From positions 62,001 to 126,000 of the forward strand of contig JAGOPP010000003.1 of NCBI GenBank assembly GCA_017991935.1: DNA of 64,000 nt. The letters run 5' to 3'. The notes beneath the pieces are model-generated. The model was not told where the DNA came from. It did not search any database and saw only the letters and a program-made list of their open reading frames with translations. Position numbers and translations under genes: made by a program. Below are positions 1 through 7,704 of the stretch, piece after piece (the stretch's first letter is position 1; the number at the start of each line of letters is the position of its first letter). This DNA comes from Oscillospiraceae bacterium (lineage in GTDB: Bacteria; Bacillota; Clostridia; Oscillospirales; Ruminococcaceae).

Positions 1-138
1 AGCCAGCTCGACCCCAAAGAGGTGCGGGAACAAAAATCCAAAGGCGGCCCCACCCTCGCCGAAAGCGCGCTTGACGGCGAGGGCCGCAACAACAAAAAAC
101 AGTCCGGCAGCCGCCACAAGCCGGGAAACGATCGATAG
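1..138 (+). CDS. C-terminal fragment of an unknown protein
   Basis: An open frame runs from the first base to a TAG at 136-138 and gives 45 residues, very hydrophilic and rich in K, R, N, G and S, ending KPGNDR. There is no start in view, so the gene begins outside the window. The tail contains LDPKEVREQKSKGG and looks like a charged, probably disordered C-terminus. The next small gene starts 14 bases downstream with its own Shine-Dalgarno, so the two may be co-transcribed. I do not recognise a family, and the only support for coding is the uninterrupted frame and the closely spaced follower. Confidence 0.4.
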   Translation, partial: SQLDPKEVREQKSKGGPTLAESALDGEGRNNKKQSGSRHKPGNDR

Positions 139-152
139 CGGAGGTTATGTAC

Positions 153-314
153 ATGGCGAAAGCAGGCATGCGCCGCCCCGACCCCAAAGAACCGCACGGA
201 ACCGAAGGCCATCAAAAGATGCACATTCCCAAAAACGACGCGCCCCCCGTGCCGGAACTGCAAGGAAAAGCGAAGTCGGCCGGAAAAAAGGCGAAGCCCC
301 CGGCGGAACGATAG
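153..314 (+). CDS. Small basic hypothetical protein, 53 aa
   Basis: ATG at 153 lies eight bases behind GGAGG (140-144); the in-frame ATG at 147 is too close to that site. The product is 53 residues, rich in K, P and G, without membrane segment or cysteine. It begins MAKAGMRRPDPKEPHG and contains PPVPELQGKAK. The even spread of charged and proline residues and the good ribosome site argue for a real gene. It resembles, by impression only, short conserved clostridial proteins of unknown function; I cannot name the family. The transcript would end at the strong terminator at 397-440. Confidence 0.55.
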   Translation: MAKAGMRRPDPKEPHGTEGHQKMHIPKNDAPPVPELQGKAKSAGKKAKPPAER

Positions 315-396
315 CCGCGCCGCCCAAGGAGAGCGCCGCTTCGGGATTCGCGAAACCAAGCGAATTTTTGAGCGGCACCTCCAAACGGAGTAAAGA

Positions 397-440
397 AAAG
401 ACCGCTTCAAAGCGCAAAGGCTTTGAGGCGGTCTTTTTTT
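397..440 (+). terminator. Rho-independent terminator
   Basis: A long stem (AGACCGCTTCAAAGC against GCTTTGAGGCGGTCT, loop about six bases) is followed by an uninterrupted T run at 433-440. It closes the small-gene transcript before the LuxR pseudogene. Confidence 0.9.
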
Positions 441-542
441 GATTTACGGGGCCGCTCCTGTCGGCCGCGCTCGGGCCCGCCTGCCCCGCCGCCGCGCGGC
501 GGCGAATCCGTTTGCAATCCCCCGCGGCCGGAAGTATATATA

Positions 543-2520
543 ATGAAGCCACGAAATTTTCCGGGGCGGGGACGCAAAGAACACCCCGCGCGGAAGGAGG
601 GCCATCCCGGGAAAAAGAGCAAGACTCTCCAAAGGGAGCGCGTCAACCGCGCCCTCATGAGCATATTCGACTATCCTCTGACCATAGTGGAGGCCCCGAT
701 GGGCTACGGCAAGACTACGGCGGTGCGGGAATTCCTCGCCGCAAGGAGCGTGCGGGTCGTGTGGACGTCCTTCTATTCGGACAGCGACACGAGGGAGGCG
801 TTTTGGGACCGGGTGGCGGCGGCGGCCGGCGGCTTAAACGAGGCGGCGGGCCGGCGAAATCCTCAAAAAGCTGCGTCAGGAAAACGCCTTCGTCTATTAC
901 GATGAGGCAAAGGGCGTCTACCGGATCCACCATGTGCTGCTGGCCTTCCTGCGGGACAGGCAGACGGACCCGGCGGAGGTCTCTTCGCTCTATCGGCGGG
1001 TGGGCGAATGGTTCCTGATGAAAAAGGCGCTCAAACCGGCCTATGCCTACCTCTGCCGCGCCGGGGAGACGGAGCGCGTCCTTTCCCTCTTGGACGAGGA
1101 GGACGCCATCACCAAGGATTCCTCCGAATTTGAGGGCTCCGCGGAGATATTCGCCGCCGCGCCCCGCGGGCTGCTTTTTCGGTACCCGCTCGCCTATCTG
1201 CAATACATCGTCGGGCTGCTCCTTTTTAGCGGCGGCGGGGCCGCCGCGCGGGACGCCGTGTCCCGTCTCGACGAGCTGGAGGCGCATTACGAGGGGCTTG
1301 CGGAGATTCGCCCCGGCCGCCCCGGCCGCCGCGACCGCGTCCTCGCGGAGATCAGCGTGGCGCGTATTTTCGTCGCGTTCAACGACGCGCGTCAGATGCT
1401 TTTTTTCACCCACAAGGCGCTGCGGCTGTTGGACGGCGGCGTCTCCTGCCTCGTCAAGCGGGACGCCGAATTCACCTTCGGCTCGCCCCATTTCCTCTAC
1501 ACCTATTACCGGGAACCGGGGAGCCTAAAGGAGACGGCGGAGTTTATGGCAGCCGAGTTTCCGGCGTTTTCAAGGCTTTCGTCCGGCTGCGGCGCGGGCT
1601 GCGACTATGTGACGCTGGCCGAATACGCGCTGGAAACCGGGGACTGGCAGGCGGCGGAGCTCAACGCCTTTAAAGCCATCTACAAGGCGCAGACCATGGA
1701 GCAGACCGGCATCATCCTCTGCTCTGGGCTGACGCTCGTGCGGCTTTATCTCTATCAGGGCAAGATCGGCGAGGCGCTGGAGCACCTGCGGCGGCTCCGA
1801 ACCGACGCCTCCAAGGAGGAGAACGCCGTTTACAGCACCACGCTGGATCTGATCGAGGGCTACGCCTACGGCTGCATGGCCCGGCCGGACCGCATCCCCG
1901 AGTGGCTGCGGACGGGCGATCACTCCCCGGCCAATTTTATGTATCAGGGCATGGCGTTTCCCTTTCTCGTCCAAGGAAAGGCCCTGCTGCTGGAAAAGGA
2001 CTACATCCGTCTGGAGATGCTGACGGAGACCCTCCCGCAATCCTTCGGCATTTTTCGGAATCAGCTCGGCTTTCTGCACAACGACATCCTCGCCGCCGCC
2101 GCCAGATACCGGCTGTACGGGATGAAAAAAGGCGCGGCGAGACTGGCGGAGGCGATCGACATGGGGCGGGCGGATCACCTGATCCTGCCCTTCGCGGAGT
2201 ACGCGCCCGAAATAACCGATATGCTGCGGCATCTCGCGCAAAACGATTCCCGCGACGGCTACGTCGCGGAGCTGCTCGAAGCCTGCGAGCGCTACATGGA
2301 GAGCCTCAGGCGCGCCCCGGAGAATCCCGTGACGCTCACCGAGCGGGAGCTGTAGGTGCTGGCCCTCGCCGCCGAGGGGCTCGCGCGGGACGAGATCGCC
2401 GCGCGGCTGTATGTGTCCGGCGCCACGATCAAGACGCATCTCGCGAACATCTACCGGAAGCTGGAGGTCGGCGGCAGGGCCGCGGCCGTAAAAAAAGCCG
2501 AAAAACTAAAAATTCTTTGA
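543..2520 (+). pseudogene. Degraded LuxR-family (MalT-like) transcriptional regulator
   Basis: Three pieces of one gene are visible. Piece 1 (543-905) starts at ATG 543 and carries the P-loop EAPMGYGKTTAVREF and the following WTSFYSDSD segment of a MalT/STAND-type ATPase. Near 820-855 most of the nucleotide-binding domain is missing and the frame changes; the true frame resumes at about 850 (EILKKLRQENAFVYYDEAKG, then HHVLLAFLRDRQ). Piece 2 continues to TAG at 2353-2355 as a tetratricopeptide-like helical sensor region. Piece 3 (2356-2520), in the same frame after the TAG, is the C-terminal LuxR helix-turn-helix (DEIAARLYVSGATIKTHLAN). The stop falls inside the HTH, right after LTEREL, where a CAG-to-TAG change would explain it. 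Intact members of this family are about 800-900 residues; here about 640 codons remain. Deletion, frame shift and nonsense together make it non-functional. Confidence 0.88.
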
Positions 2521-2562
2521 TTTTATGGAAAAATATACTTCATTCGGCCGATAGCGGTCGAA

Positions 2563-2603
2563 AAAAAAATCCCCTATACTCAGCAGTATAGGGGATTTTT
2601 TAC
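2563..2603 (+). terminator. Rho-independent terminator
   Basis: AAATCCCCTATACT and AGTATAGGGGATTT form a perfect stem around CAGC, with A-run before and T-run after, so it can act in both directions. It separates the LuxR remnant from the DUF2442 gene. Confidence 0.9.
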
Positions 2604-2638
2604 TTTTTCATTGCCCCGAGGAAAGGAGGCAGAGTCCA

Positions 2639-2896
2639 ATGAGCAAACTGCTCAAAGTGACGCCGGGGGACGATTATACCCTGCTTGTGGAATTTGAGCA
2701 CGGCAACAGCATCCTTTTTCATATGAAGGATTTGATCGAAACCATGCCCTACAACAGCCTAAAGGATTTAGACCGCTTCAGAGACGTCACATTGGAGGAA
2801 AAGGCCATCCGCTGGCCCGACCCCAATCCGGGAGAGACGGCGCGATACCCCGTTCGTCTGACGGTGGACAACATCCTGTTCGCCATCAGGGAGTAA
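2639..2896 (+). CDS. DUF2442-like protein, 85 aa
   Basis: ATG 2639 follows GAAAGGAGG at 2619-2627, an excellent ribosome site. The 85-residue product begins MSKLLKVTPGDDYTLLVEF, then has DLIETMPYNSLKDLDRFRDV and an invariant-looking tryptophan (IRWPDPNPGE), and ends with VDNILFAIRE. This layout, an alternating beta-strand N-terminus, a short helix and a late DNILF segment, is what is seen in the DUF2442 family, some members of which sit beside toxin-like DUF4160 genes. No such partner is present here: the neighbours are a regulator remnant and a secreted protein. Cytoplasmic, function unknown. Confidence 0.7.
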   Translation: MSKLLKVTPGDDYTLLVEFEHGNSILFHMKDLIETMPYNSLKDLDRFRDVTLEEKAIRWPDPNPGETARYPVRLTVDNILFAIRE

Positions 2897-2943
2897 CGCG
2901 GAAAACCCGCAACAATCAATCTATACTACGGGAGGAAACAGGT

Positions 2944-3891
2944 ATGAGAGAGATAAAAAGAGCACTGTCCGGCGCGCTGGCCTTCTTAATGGTAGTTATG
3001 CTGCTGCCGCAAACGGCGCGGGCGGCGGGAACCGGCTTGGGAAAACTCGAGGCGGAGGATGCGGTACTCGGCGGGGGAGCCACCATCTTCGGGGCCGCTC
3101 AGGGCGTGGGGGCTTCGGGAGGAAAACAGGTCGGGAATCTCAGCACCGCGGGCGGCAGCTACGTCCAGTGGAACAGCCTGCCCGCGGCGTCTCTGCTTGA
3201 AATACGGTACGCGAGCGTAAACAGCGGAACCATCAGCGTCTATCAAAACGGCGCTCATGTCACGGACGCCGCGTTCGCCTCCACCGGCGGGTGGTTTGGA
3301 GAGGGGCGCTTTGCCAGCCTGTTGATTCCTTTGGAAATCGGCGGCGGCGACAACGCCATATTAGACAGCGGCAGCAAGGTCACGATCGGCGGCGACCTGA
3401 CGGTGGACGGCGCGGGCGTCCAAGGCTTGGCTGTGGCGAATTACGACTGCACCGGCGTCGAGTTCCGGGTGCGCGGGGACATGACCGTGACCGGCGAGAG
3501 AGCCACAGGAATCCATTTGCGTTCCGATTTCGAGCTCGGCCCGCCGGAGGAAATCAGCGAAAAAATCGTGGTGGACGGCGCGCTGACGGTGAACGCCGGG
3601 AACACCGGCAGGATCTTTTGGTTATTCCCCTACAAGAGCAGCAACCTTATACTCTTAAACGGCGGGATCATCCGGTCGGCGAGGAGTTTTGTAACCGGGG
3701 ACGCGAACGAACCCTCCGACTACGAATACTGGTCGGAAGACGACTACGTATTGGTGACGAAGCCCTTTGAAACCTACCGGCACTATTATTACGAAGGCGA
3801 GCTTGATCTCCACGTGAGGACCTCGAGGGTAAACCCCGCGATCAGCCCGGTCACCGCGCTCATGCCCGCCACGGCTTCGCTCACGCTGTAA
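2944..3891 (+). CDS. Secreted protein with CBM-like N-terminal module, probably truncated
   Basis: ATG 2944 sits behind ACGGGAGGAAACAG. The 315-residue product has a signal peptide (positive start MREIKRAL, hydrophobic core to about residue 22, ARA-A cleavage near 27). Residues 34-125 resemble a carbohydrate-binding module of the CBM6/35 sandwich type: LEAEDAVLGGGA, GGKQVGNLS, GSYVQW and FASTGGWFGEGRF. From about residue 135 the character changes to short repeated beta segments (KVTIGGDLTV, RVRGDMTV, VVDGALTVNAG) like a beta-helix surface domain. The last residues NPAISPVTALMPATASLTL recall the start of a CBM_X2-type module cut short. There is no catalytic domain and no sortase motif. A polysaccharide-binding surface role is inferred; a truncated remnant of a larger protein is equally possible. 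Confidence 0.6.
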   Translation: MREIKRALSGALAFLMVVMLLPQTARAAGTGLGKLEAEDAVLGGGATIFGAAQGVGASGGKQVGNLSTAGGSYVQWNSLPAASLLEIRYASVNSGTISVYQNGAHVTDAAFASTGGWFGEGRFASLLIPLEIGGGDNAILDSGSKVTIGGDLTVDGAGVQGLAVANYDCTGVEFRVRGDMTVTGERATGIHLRSDFELGPPEEISEKIVVDGALTVNAGNTGRIFWLFPYKSSNLILLNGGIIRSARSFVTGDANEPSDYEYWSEDDYVLVTKPFETYRHYYYEGELDLHVRTSRVNPAISPVTALMPATASLTL

Positions 3892-4194
3892 TTTCCCGCG
3901 CCGATGGAGGGCCTGACGGGTTTTGCGGCGGCCCCGCGGGCGGCGCGCCGCTTGACACATCGTTTTTACAGCCGGGTTTACCGTTTTGGGTAGGCCCGGC
4001 CGTCTTTTGATAAACCGGCGCCTCCCGCGTAATCCGGGGGACGCCGGGCTTATTTGTTATACCTTAAAATCGGATGGACTTCCGCCGCCGCCCGCCGTCC
4101 CTCTCCTTTTCCCTACTTGGAATAACGCCGGAGGCACAAACTTCATAGGATGGGATGGCGCCTTAACGGCGCAATGAAAAGGGGGCGAAAAAGG
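3892..4194. other. Intergenic region before the Cys-rich mini-gene
   Basis: About 300 bases without a convincing gene. A GCCGGG...CCCGGC hairpin (3971-4000) followed by CGTCTTTTG could terminate the secreted-protein transcript. A small GCGCC-TTAAC-GGCGC hairpin lies at 4158-4172, just upstream of the cysteine-rich peptide start. I see no clear promoter. Confidence 0.5.
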
Positions 4195-4296
4195 ATGTGC
4201 TCTTGCAGATGCTTTCAATGGTGCCTCAACCGGTGCTTAAACCGGTGCATAAACCGTTGTTGTAATCGCTGTTTTAATCGCTGCCGCTGCTGCTAA
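4195..4296 (+). CDS. Cysteine-repeat mini-protein, 33 aa
   Basis: ATG 4195 is nine bases behind AAAGGGGG (4178-4185). The frame gives 33 residues, 12 of them cysteine: an opening MCSCRCFQWC followed by a four-residue repeat X-N-R-C (L, L, I, C, F at X) and a closing RCRCC, then TAA. The repeats are conserved as protein but differ at third codon positions (AAC/AAT, CGG/CGT/CGC, TGC/TGT), which is what selection on the peptide would leave and simple DNA slippage would not. An in-frame ATG at 4174 would add MKRGRKR but has a poorer ribosome site. No family is recognised. Metal or Fe-S binding, a spore or envelope structural peptide, or a secreted peptide precursor are all open; no processing enzyme is adjacent. 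Confidence 0.6.
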   Translation: MCSCRCFQWCLNRCLNRCINRCCNRCFNRCRCC

Positions 4297-4409
4297 GCGG
4301 CCCGCAGGTTTGCCGATCGGCCGGCCTGCGTACATTCCCGACGCGCCCCTTTTTGTTTTTTTCTATGGTTTCTTCGCGCGCCCCTCCTTTTCCTCTGGAA
4401 AAGATTGCG

Positions 4410-4438
4410 TTGAATTTTTCCTATCTAAATGATAATAT
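4410..4438 (+). promoter_or_regulatory. Promoter for the patatin gene
   Basis: TTGAAT at 4410-4415, a 17-base spacer and TAATAT at 4433-4438 lie about 40 bases before the ATG at 4478. Confidence 0.65.
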
Positions 4439-4477
4439 ATAAAAGAAAATTGGCGGCAAACCGAAGGGAGGAGCTTT

Positions 4478-5800
4478 ATGAAACGAGGCATCGTTCTTGC
4501 GGGCGGCGGTTCCAGAGGCGCCTACGAGATCGGTTTTTGGCAGGCGATCCGCGAGCTCGGCATCGACTATCAGATCGTCACCGGCTCCTCGGTCGGCGCG
4601 CTCAACGGCGCCATGATGGCGTCCGGCGATTTTGAGAGCGCGAAACAGATGTGGCTTCGCCTGCGCACCGAGGATGTGATCCTGCGCTCCGGAAAGCGGC
4701 CCGCGACGATCGCCGAGGCAAAGTTTCTCCCGGAATCCATGAAGGCGGTCTTTCTCGATTTTTTGGGCGACGCCATCACCACGCGGATGGACCCCTCCCC
4801 GCTCAAAGAGCTGATGGGCGTCTGGTTCAGCGAGGAGAGGATGCGAAAAAGCGGCGTCGCGTACGGCATGATGACGACGGAATACCCCTCGATGAAGCCC
4901 GCGCCCTTTTTGCTCTCCGACATCCCGGAGGGCATGCTCCCGGAATATATGATGGCCTCCTCCGCGGTCTTTCCCTCCATGCAGCCCAGAGAGATCGGCG
5001 GAAAAAAATATATCGACGGCGGATACAGCGACAATCTGCCGGTCAATCTGGCGCTCGACATGGGCGCGGACGAGATCCTCGCCGTGGATCTCAAGGCCGC
5101 CGGCCTCGAGCGCAACTATGAGACCGACCTGCCGGTGCGCGTGATCCGGCCGCAGTGGTCCCTCGGCAAAAGCATGGAGTGGGACACCCTGCTCTCCGCC
5201 CGGAACCTGATCCTCGGCTACAACGACACCATGAAGAGCTTCGGATACCTCGAGGGCGACCGTTACAGTTTCATCCCCGGGACGGCCGGCCCGCTGACGC
5301 AGGCGTGCCGGGAGACGTTTCCGGCGCTGCTGCTTGGGACCGGGATCTATGCCGAAACCGCGGCGAGGGATTTTTTCCACACCAAGCTGGTGCGGAGCGC
5401 CGCGGAAAGCCGGCGCCTGCGCCCGGGAAGAATGCCCATCCTGCTCGGCCTTGTCTCCGCGGAGATCGCCGGGGAATGCTTCGAGGTCGACCCTACCCCC
5501 GTTTACAGCGGCGACGGGTTCACCTCGGAGATCCTGACCGCGTTCCTGCCCTATTGGAAACAGGGCGCGGAACGCGTGGAGCTCGCGCTCGGCGCCGAGC
5601 GGGACCTCCGCCACCGCTCCGCCCTGCTCCGAAAGCTCGAGCGCCGGGACATCCTCTCTTTTATTTACTCGCTGATCGCGCCCGCCATGACCGGGGCGAA
5701 GCTCCCGCACGAGTACCGGCTGCTGGCCGGGTTTGTGCCGCAGGAGCTTCTGGGGGCCCTGTGGCTTTACAGCGTCACGAATTTGACATCCGGGAAGTGA
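4478..5800 (+). CDS. Patatin-like phospholipase
   Basis: ATG 4478 follows AGGGAGGAGC. The 440-residue protein has the complete patatin signature: oxyanion glycine loop GGGSRG at residues 9-14, nucleophile elbow GSSVG at 36-40 (Ser38) and the DGG motif at 180-182 (Asp180), which together form the Ser-Asp catalytic dyad of bacterial patatin-type acyl hydrolases. Residues 1-200 are the lipase domain; the remaining 240 residues are helical and not recognised, longer than in minimal patatins. There is no signal peptide, so it acts in the cytoplasm or at the inner membrane face. The next gene, a TAXI lipoprotein, begins five bases after the stop, so they are co-transcribed. The lipid substrate cannot be inferred. 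Confidence 0.88.
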   Translation: MKRGIVLAGGGSRGAYEIGFWQAIRELGIDYQIVTGSSVGALNGAMMASGDFESAKQMWLRLRTEDVILRSGKRPATIAEAKFLPESMKAVFLDFLGDAITTRMDPSPLKELMGVWFSEERMRKSGVAYGMMTTEYPSMKPAPFLLSDIPEGMLPEYMMASSAVFPSMQPREIGGKKYIDGGYSDNLPVNLALDMGADEILAVDLKAAGLERNYETDLPVRVIRPQWSLGKSMEWDTLLSARNLILGYNDTMKSFGYLEGDRYSFIPGTAGPLTQACRETFPALLLGTGIYAETAARDFFHTKLVRSAAESRRLRPGRMPILLGLVSAEIAGECFEVDPTPVYSGDGFTSEILTAFLPYWKQGAERVELALGAERDLRHRSALLRKLERRDILSFIYSLIAPAMTGAKLPHEYRLLAGFVPQELLGALWLYSVTNLTSGK

Positions 5801-5805
5801 TTTTT

Positions 5806-6738
5806 ATGTGGAAGAAAACCGCCGCCCTGCTGCTCGCGGCGCTCGTCCTGCTCGGGGGCTGCTCCAAAACGGAGGACCCCGGGAAACAATACCGCTTTGC
5901 CACCGGCGGGACCTCCGGCACGTATTACACCTTTGGCAACTACATGGCCGCCATCTGGGACAAGTACGCGGGCTGCCACACGGAGATCTTATCGACGGAC
6001 GGCTCCGTCACGAACCTCGGCATGCTCGCGAACGGGGAGACGGACTTCGCGATCGCGCAAAACGACATTTTGTATTACGCGCTGAACGGCGCGGAGATGT
6101 TCGCGGAACATAAGCTCAAGGGCGTCTCGGTCGTGGCCGCGCTTTACGCCAAGACCGTGCAGGTCGTCGTGCCGGCGGAGAGCGAAGTCACCTCCGTGGG
6201 CGGCCTCGCGGGTAAGGTTGTGGCCGTCGGCGAGTCCGGCACCGCGACCGAGGCCGCCGCCCGTGCGATCCTTGAGGCGCACGGCATCTCCTACGACGAC
6301 ATCACCGTCAAATACCAGAATTTTTCCGACGCCTCCGAGTCCATGGCCAAGGGCGCGGCGGACGCCGCGTTCGTCGTCTCCGCCCTGCCCAGCGCGGGCG
6401 TGCTCGAATATATCAAGACGCACGACGTCCGGCTTTTGAGCATGACCTCGGTGGCCTCCGCGAAGCTGATCGAGCAGTATCCCTTCTTCTCCTACGCCAC
6501 CGTCACCGCGGACGTCTACGGCACCGACATCTCCTGCGCGACCCTCTCGGTCGAGGCGCTGCTGGTCTGCCGCTCCGATCTCCCGGCCGACGAGGTGGAG
6601 GCGATGCTCTCCGCCCTGTTTGAAAACTTGGACGAGCTCGCCTCCGCCCATGTGAAGGGCGCGGAGGTAAACGCCGAGACCGCCTATTCCTCGAAGGTCG
6701 GCGCCTATCACGGCGGCGCGAAGCGGTATTTTGAATGA
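5806..6738 (+). CDS. TAXI-type TRAP transporter solute-binding lipoprotein
   Basis: ATG 5806 follows GGGAAGTGA, which overlaps the end of the patatin gene. The 310-residue product starts with a lipoprotein signal, lipobox LLGGC with Cys19. After it comes the TAXI receptor pattern: YRFATGGTSGTYYTFGN, then LGMLANGETDFAIAQND, AVGESGTATEAAARAIL and DAAFVVSALPSAGVLEY. Family members bind glutamate or other carboxylates and deliver them to a fused TRAP membrane subunit. No TRAP permease gene follows: the next gene is on the other strand. The receptor therefore either works with a permease encoded elsewhere or senses a ligand for another partner. The link to the patatin gene is by operon only. Confidence 0.88.
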   Translation: MWKKTAALLLAALVLLGGCSKTEDPGKQYRFATGGTSGTYYTFGNYMAAIWDKYAGCHTEILSTDGSVTNLGMLANGETDFAIAQNDILYYALNGAEMFAEHKLKGVSVVAALYAKTVQVVVPAESEVTSVGGLAGKVVAVGESGTATEAAARAILEAHGISYDDITVKYQNFSDASESMAKGAADAAFVVSALPSAGVLEYIKTHDVRLLSMTSVASAKLIEQYPFFSYATVTADVYGTDISCATLSVEALLVCRSDLPADEVEAMLSALFENLDELASAHVKGAEVNAETAYSSKVGAYHGGAKRYFE

Positions 6739-6815
6739 CCTTGGGCGGCGCGGCGTTTCTCTGCGGACGCCCGGATCGCGCCACCGGGCGGGGCCCCCGA
6801 TCGATCGGCGGCCGT

Positions 6816-6883
6816 GGGCGACCGCCGGGCGAAGCTTTCGATAGACCGACGCCCGCGGGTGACCTCCGGGCGACCGCCGGGCG
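6816..6883. repeat. 52-bp direct duplication
   Basis: GGGCGACCGCCGGGCG occurs at 6816-6831 and again at 6868-6883, with related sequence between. It lies in the spacer after the TAXI gene. Confidence 0.7.
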
Positions 6884-6950
6884 GAGATCGCCGTCCCTTA
6901 TCGTCGCGTGAAAAAGCGCGGGGCCGCTCCGGGCGGCTCATGGAAACGTT

Positions 6951-6980
6951 AAAAAAAGAGCCTCTTCCGAGGCTCTTTTT
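6951..6980. terminator. Bidirectional terminator
   Basis: AAAAAGAGCCTC-TTCC-GAGGCTCTTTTT is a perfect stem with A and T runs on either side. It serves the plus-strand TAXI transcript and the converging minus-strand gene at 6999. Confidence 0.92.
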
Positions 6981-6998
6981 CTTTTCTTATCTCCCGGC

Positions 6999-7397
6999 TC
7001 AGACCTTTTTGATAAAAGCCGTACCGCAGCTCGGGCAGCGGATCTCAATTCTGCCCCTGCCGCGGGGGACGCGGATCTTCTGCCGGCAGTTCGGGCAGTG
7101 GAAATGGCGGTACGCCTTTCGCTCCGCCGCGCCGCTTTGCAGGAGGCCCCACCGATTCTTCGCCTTCCACCAGAGGCCCACGAACTTCGCGTTCTCGGCC
7201 CGGCGCTTGCCCACGCTGCGCGAAAAGGTGCGGAAAAGGCTGTAAATGTAGCAGGCGAGCGACACCCCGTAGACCGGGATCCAGCCCGTAAACCGATAGA
7301 GGATCCCCAGCAGGACGCCGGCGGCAAGGAAAGCGAGCGCGAGCGCGTCGGTGCCGTTTCTCCCGTACATAAAATCCCGCAGTTTTTGCATCATCAC
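6999..7397 (-). CDS. Small membrane protein with C-terminal zinc ribbon
   Basis: The frame gives 132 residues. GTG 7397 and two ATGs (7394, 7391) are possible starts behind AAAGGAG; GTG has the best spacing. Residues 18-55 contain one or two hydrophobic segments (ALALAFLAAGVLLGILY, then PVYGVSLACYIYSLF). The C-terminal 40 residues carry two CPxC knuckles (FHCPNCRQKIRVP and IRCPSCGTAF), a rubredoxin-like zinc ribbon. The ribbon probably faces the cytoplasm. Such small proteins are common in Clostridia and have no assigned role. It stands alone, convergent with the TAXI gene. Confidence 0.75.
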   Translation of the reverse strand: MMMQKLRDFMYGRNGTDALALAFLAAGVLLGILYRFTGWIPVYGVSLACYIYSLFRTFSRSVGKRRAENAKFVGLWWKAKNRWGLLQSGAAERKAYRHFHCPNCRQKIRVPRGRGRIEIRCPSCGTAFIKKV

Positions 7398-7530
7398 AAA
7401 CCATCCGCTCCTTTTTTTAAATCCGGTATTATTTTACACCGAAACGGCGGCAAGGCGGTGAACGAATTATAAATTTTTTCCTGCGCCGGAAAAGCGCCGC
7501 CCGGATTTTCGATTTTTTCGCATTTTGCTG

Positions 7531-7560
7531 TGGACAAGATCCGTTTCCCTGTGCTATAAT
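7531..7560 (+). promoter_or_regulatory. Promoter for tRNA-Val
   Basis: TGGACA at 7531-7536, an 18-base spacer and an extended minus-10 TGCTATAAT ending at 7560 lie 14 bases upstream of the tRNA. Confidence 0.8.
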
Positions 7561-7574
7561 AACGAAGCACATCT

Positions 7575-7651
7575 GGAGGCGTAGCTCAGCAGGTTAGAGC
7601 GCCTGCTTCACACGCAGGAGGTCTCCGGTTCGAGCCCGGACGTCTCCACCA
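7575..7651 (+). tRNA. tRNA-Val (anticodon CAC), CCA encoded
   Basis: The sequence folds as a standard cloverleaf: acceptor GGAGGCG with CGTCTCC, D stem GCTC/GAGC, anticodon stem CCTGC/GCAGG around TTCACAC (anticodon CAC at the third to fifth loop positions), T arm TCCGG-TTCGAGC-CCGGA, discriminator A at 7648 and encoded CCA at 7649-7651. It reads GUG valine codons. It is a single-gene transcript, ended by the terminator just downstream. Confidence 0.97.
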
Positions 7652-7655
7652 AAGA

Positions 7656-7704
7656 TTTCCGCATAAGTAAGCCGTCTTTCGGCTCGCCTATGCGGATATT
7701 TTTT
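7656..7704 (+). terminator. Terminator after tRNA-Val
   Basis: TCCGCATA (7658-7665) pairs with TATGCGGA (7689-7696) and encloses a second small hairpin (AGCCG/CGGCT); a T run follows at 7699-7704. Confidence 0.85.

Noticed and set aside
2353-2355. TAG in the LuxR gene as recoded amber (pyrrolysine or suppressor)
   Set aside because: The same gene also has a large deletion and frame change, so simple decay explains it. Other genes here use TAG as a normal stop.
3986-4177. 63-codon frame before the cysteine-rich peptide
   Set aside because: No ribosome site, proline-rich random look; overlaps a terminator-like hairpin.
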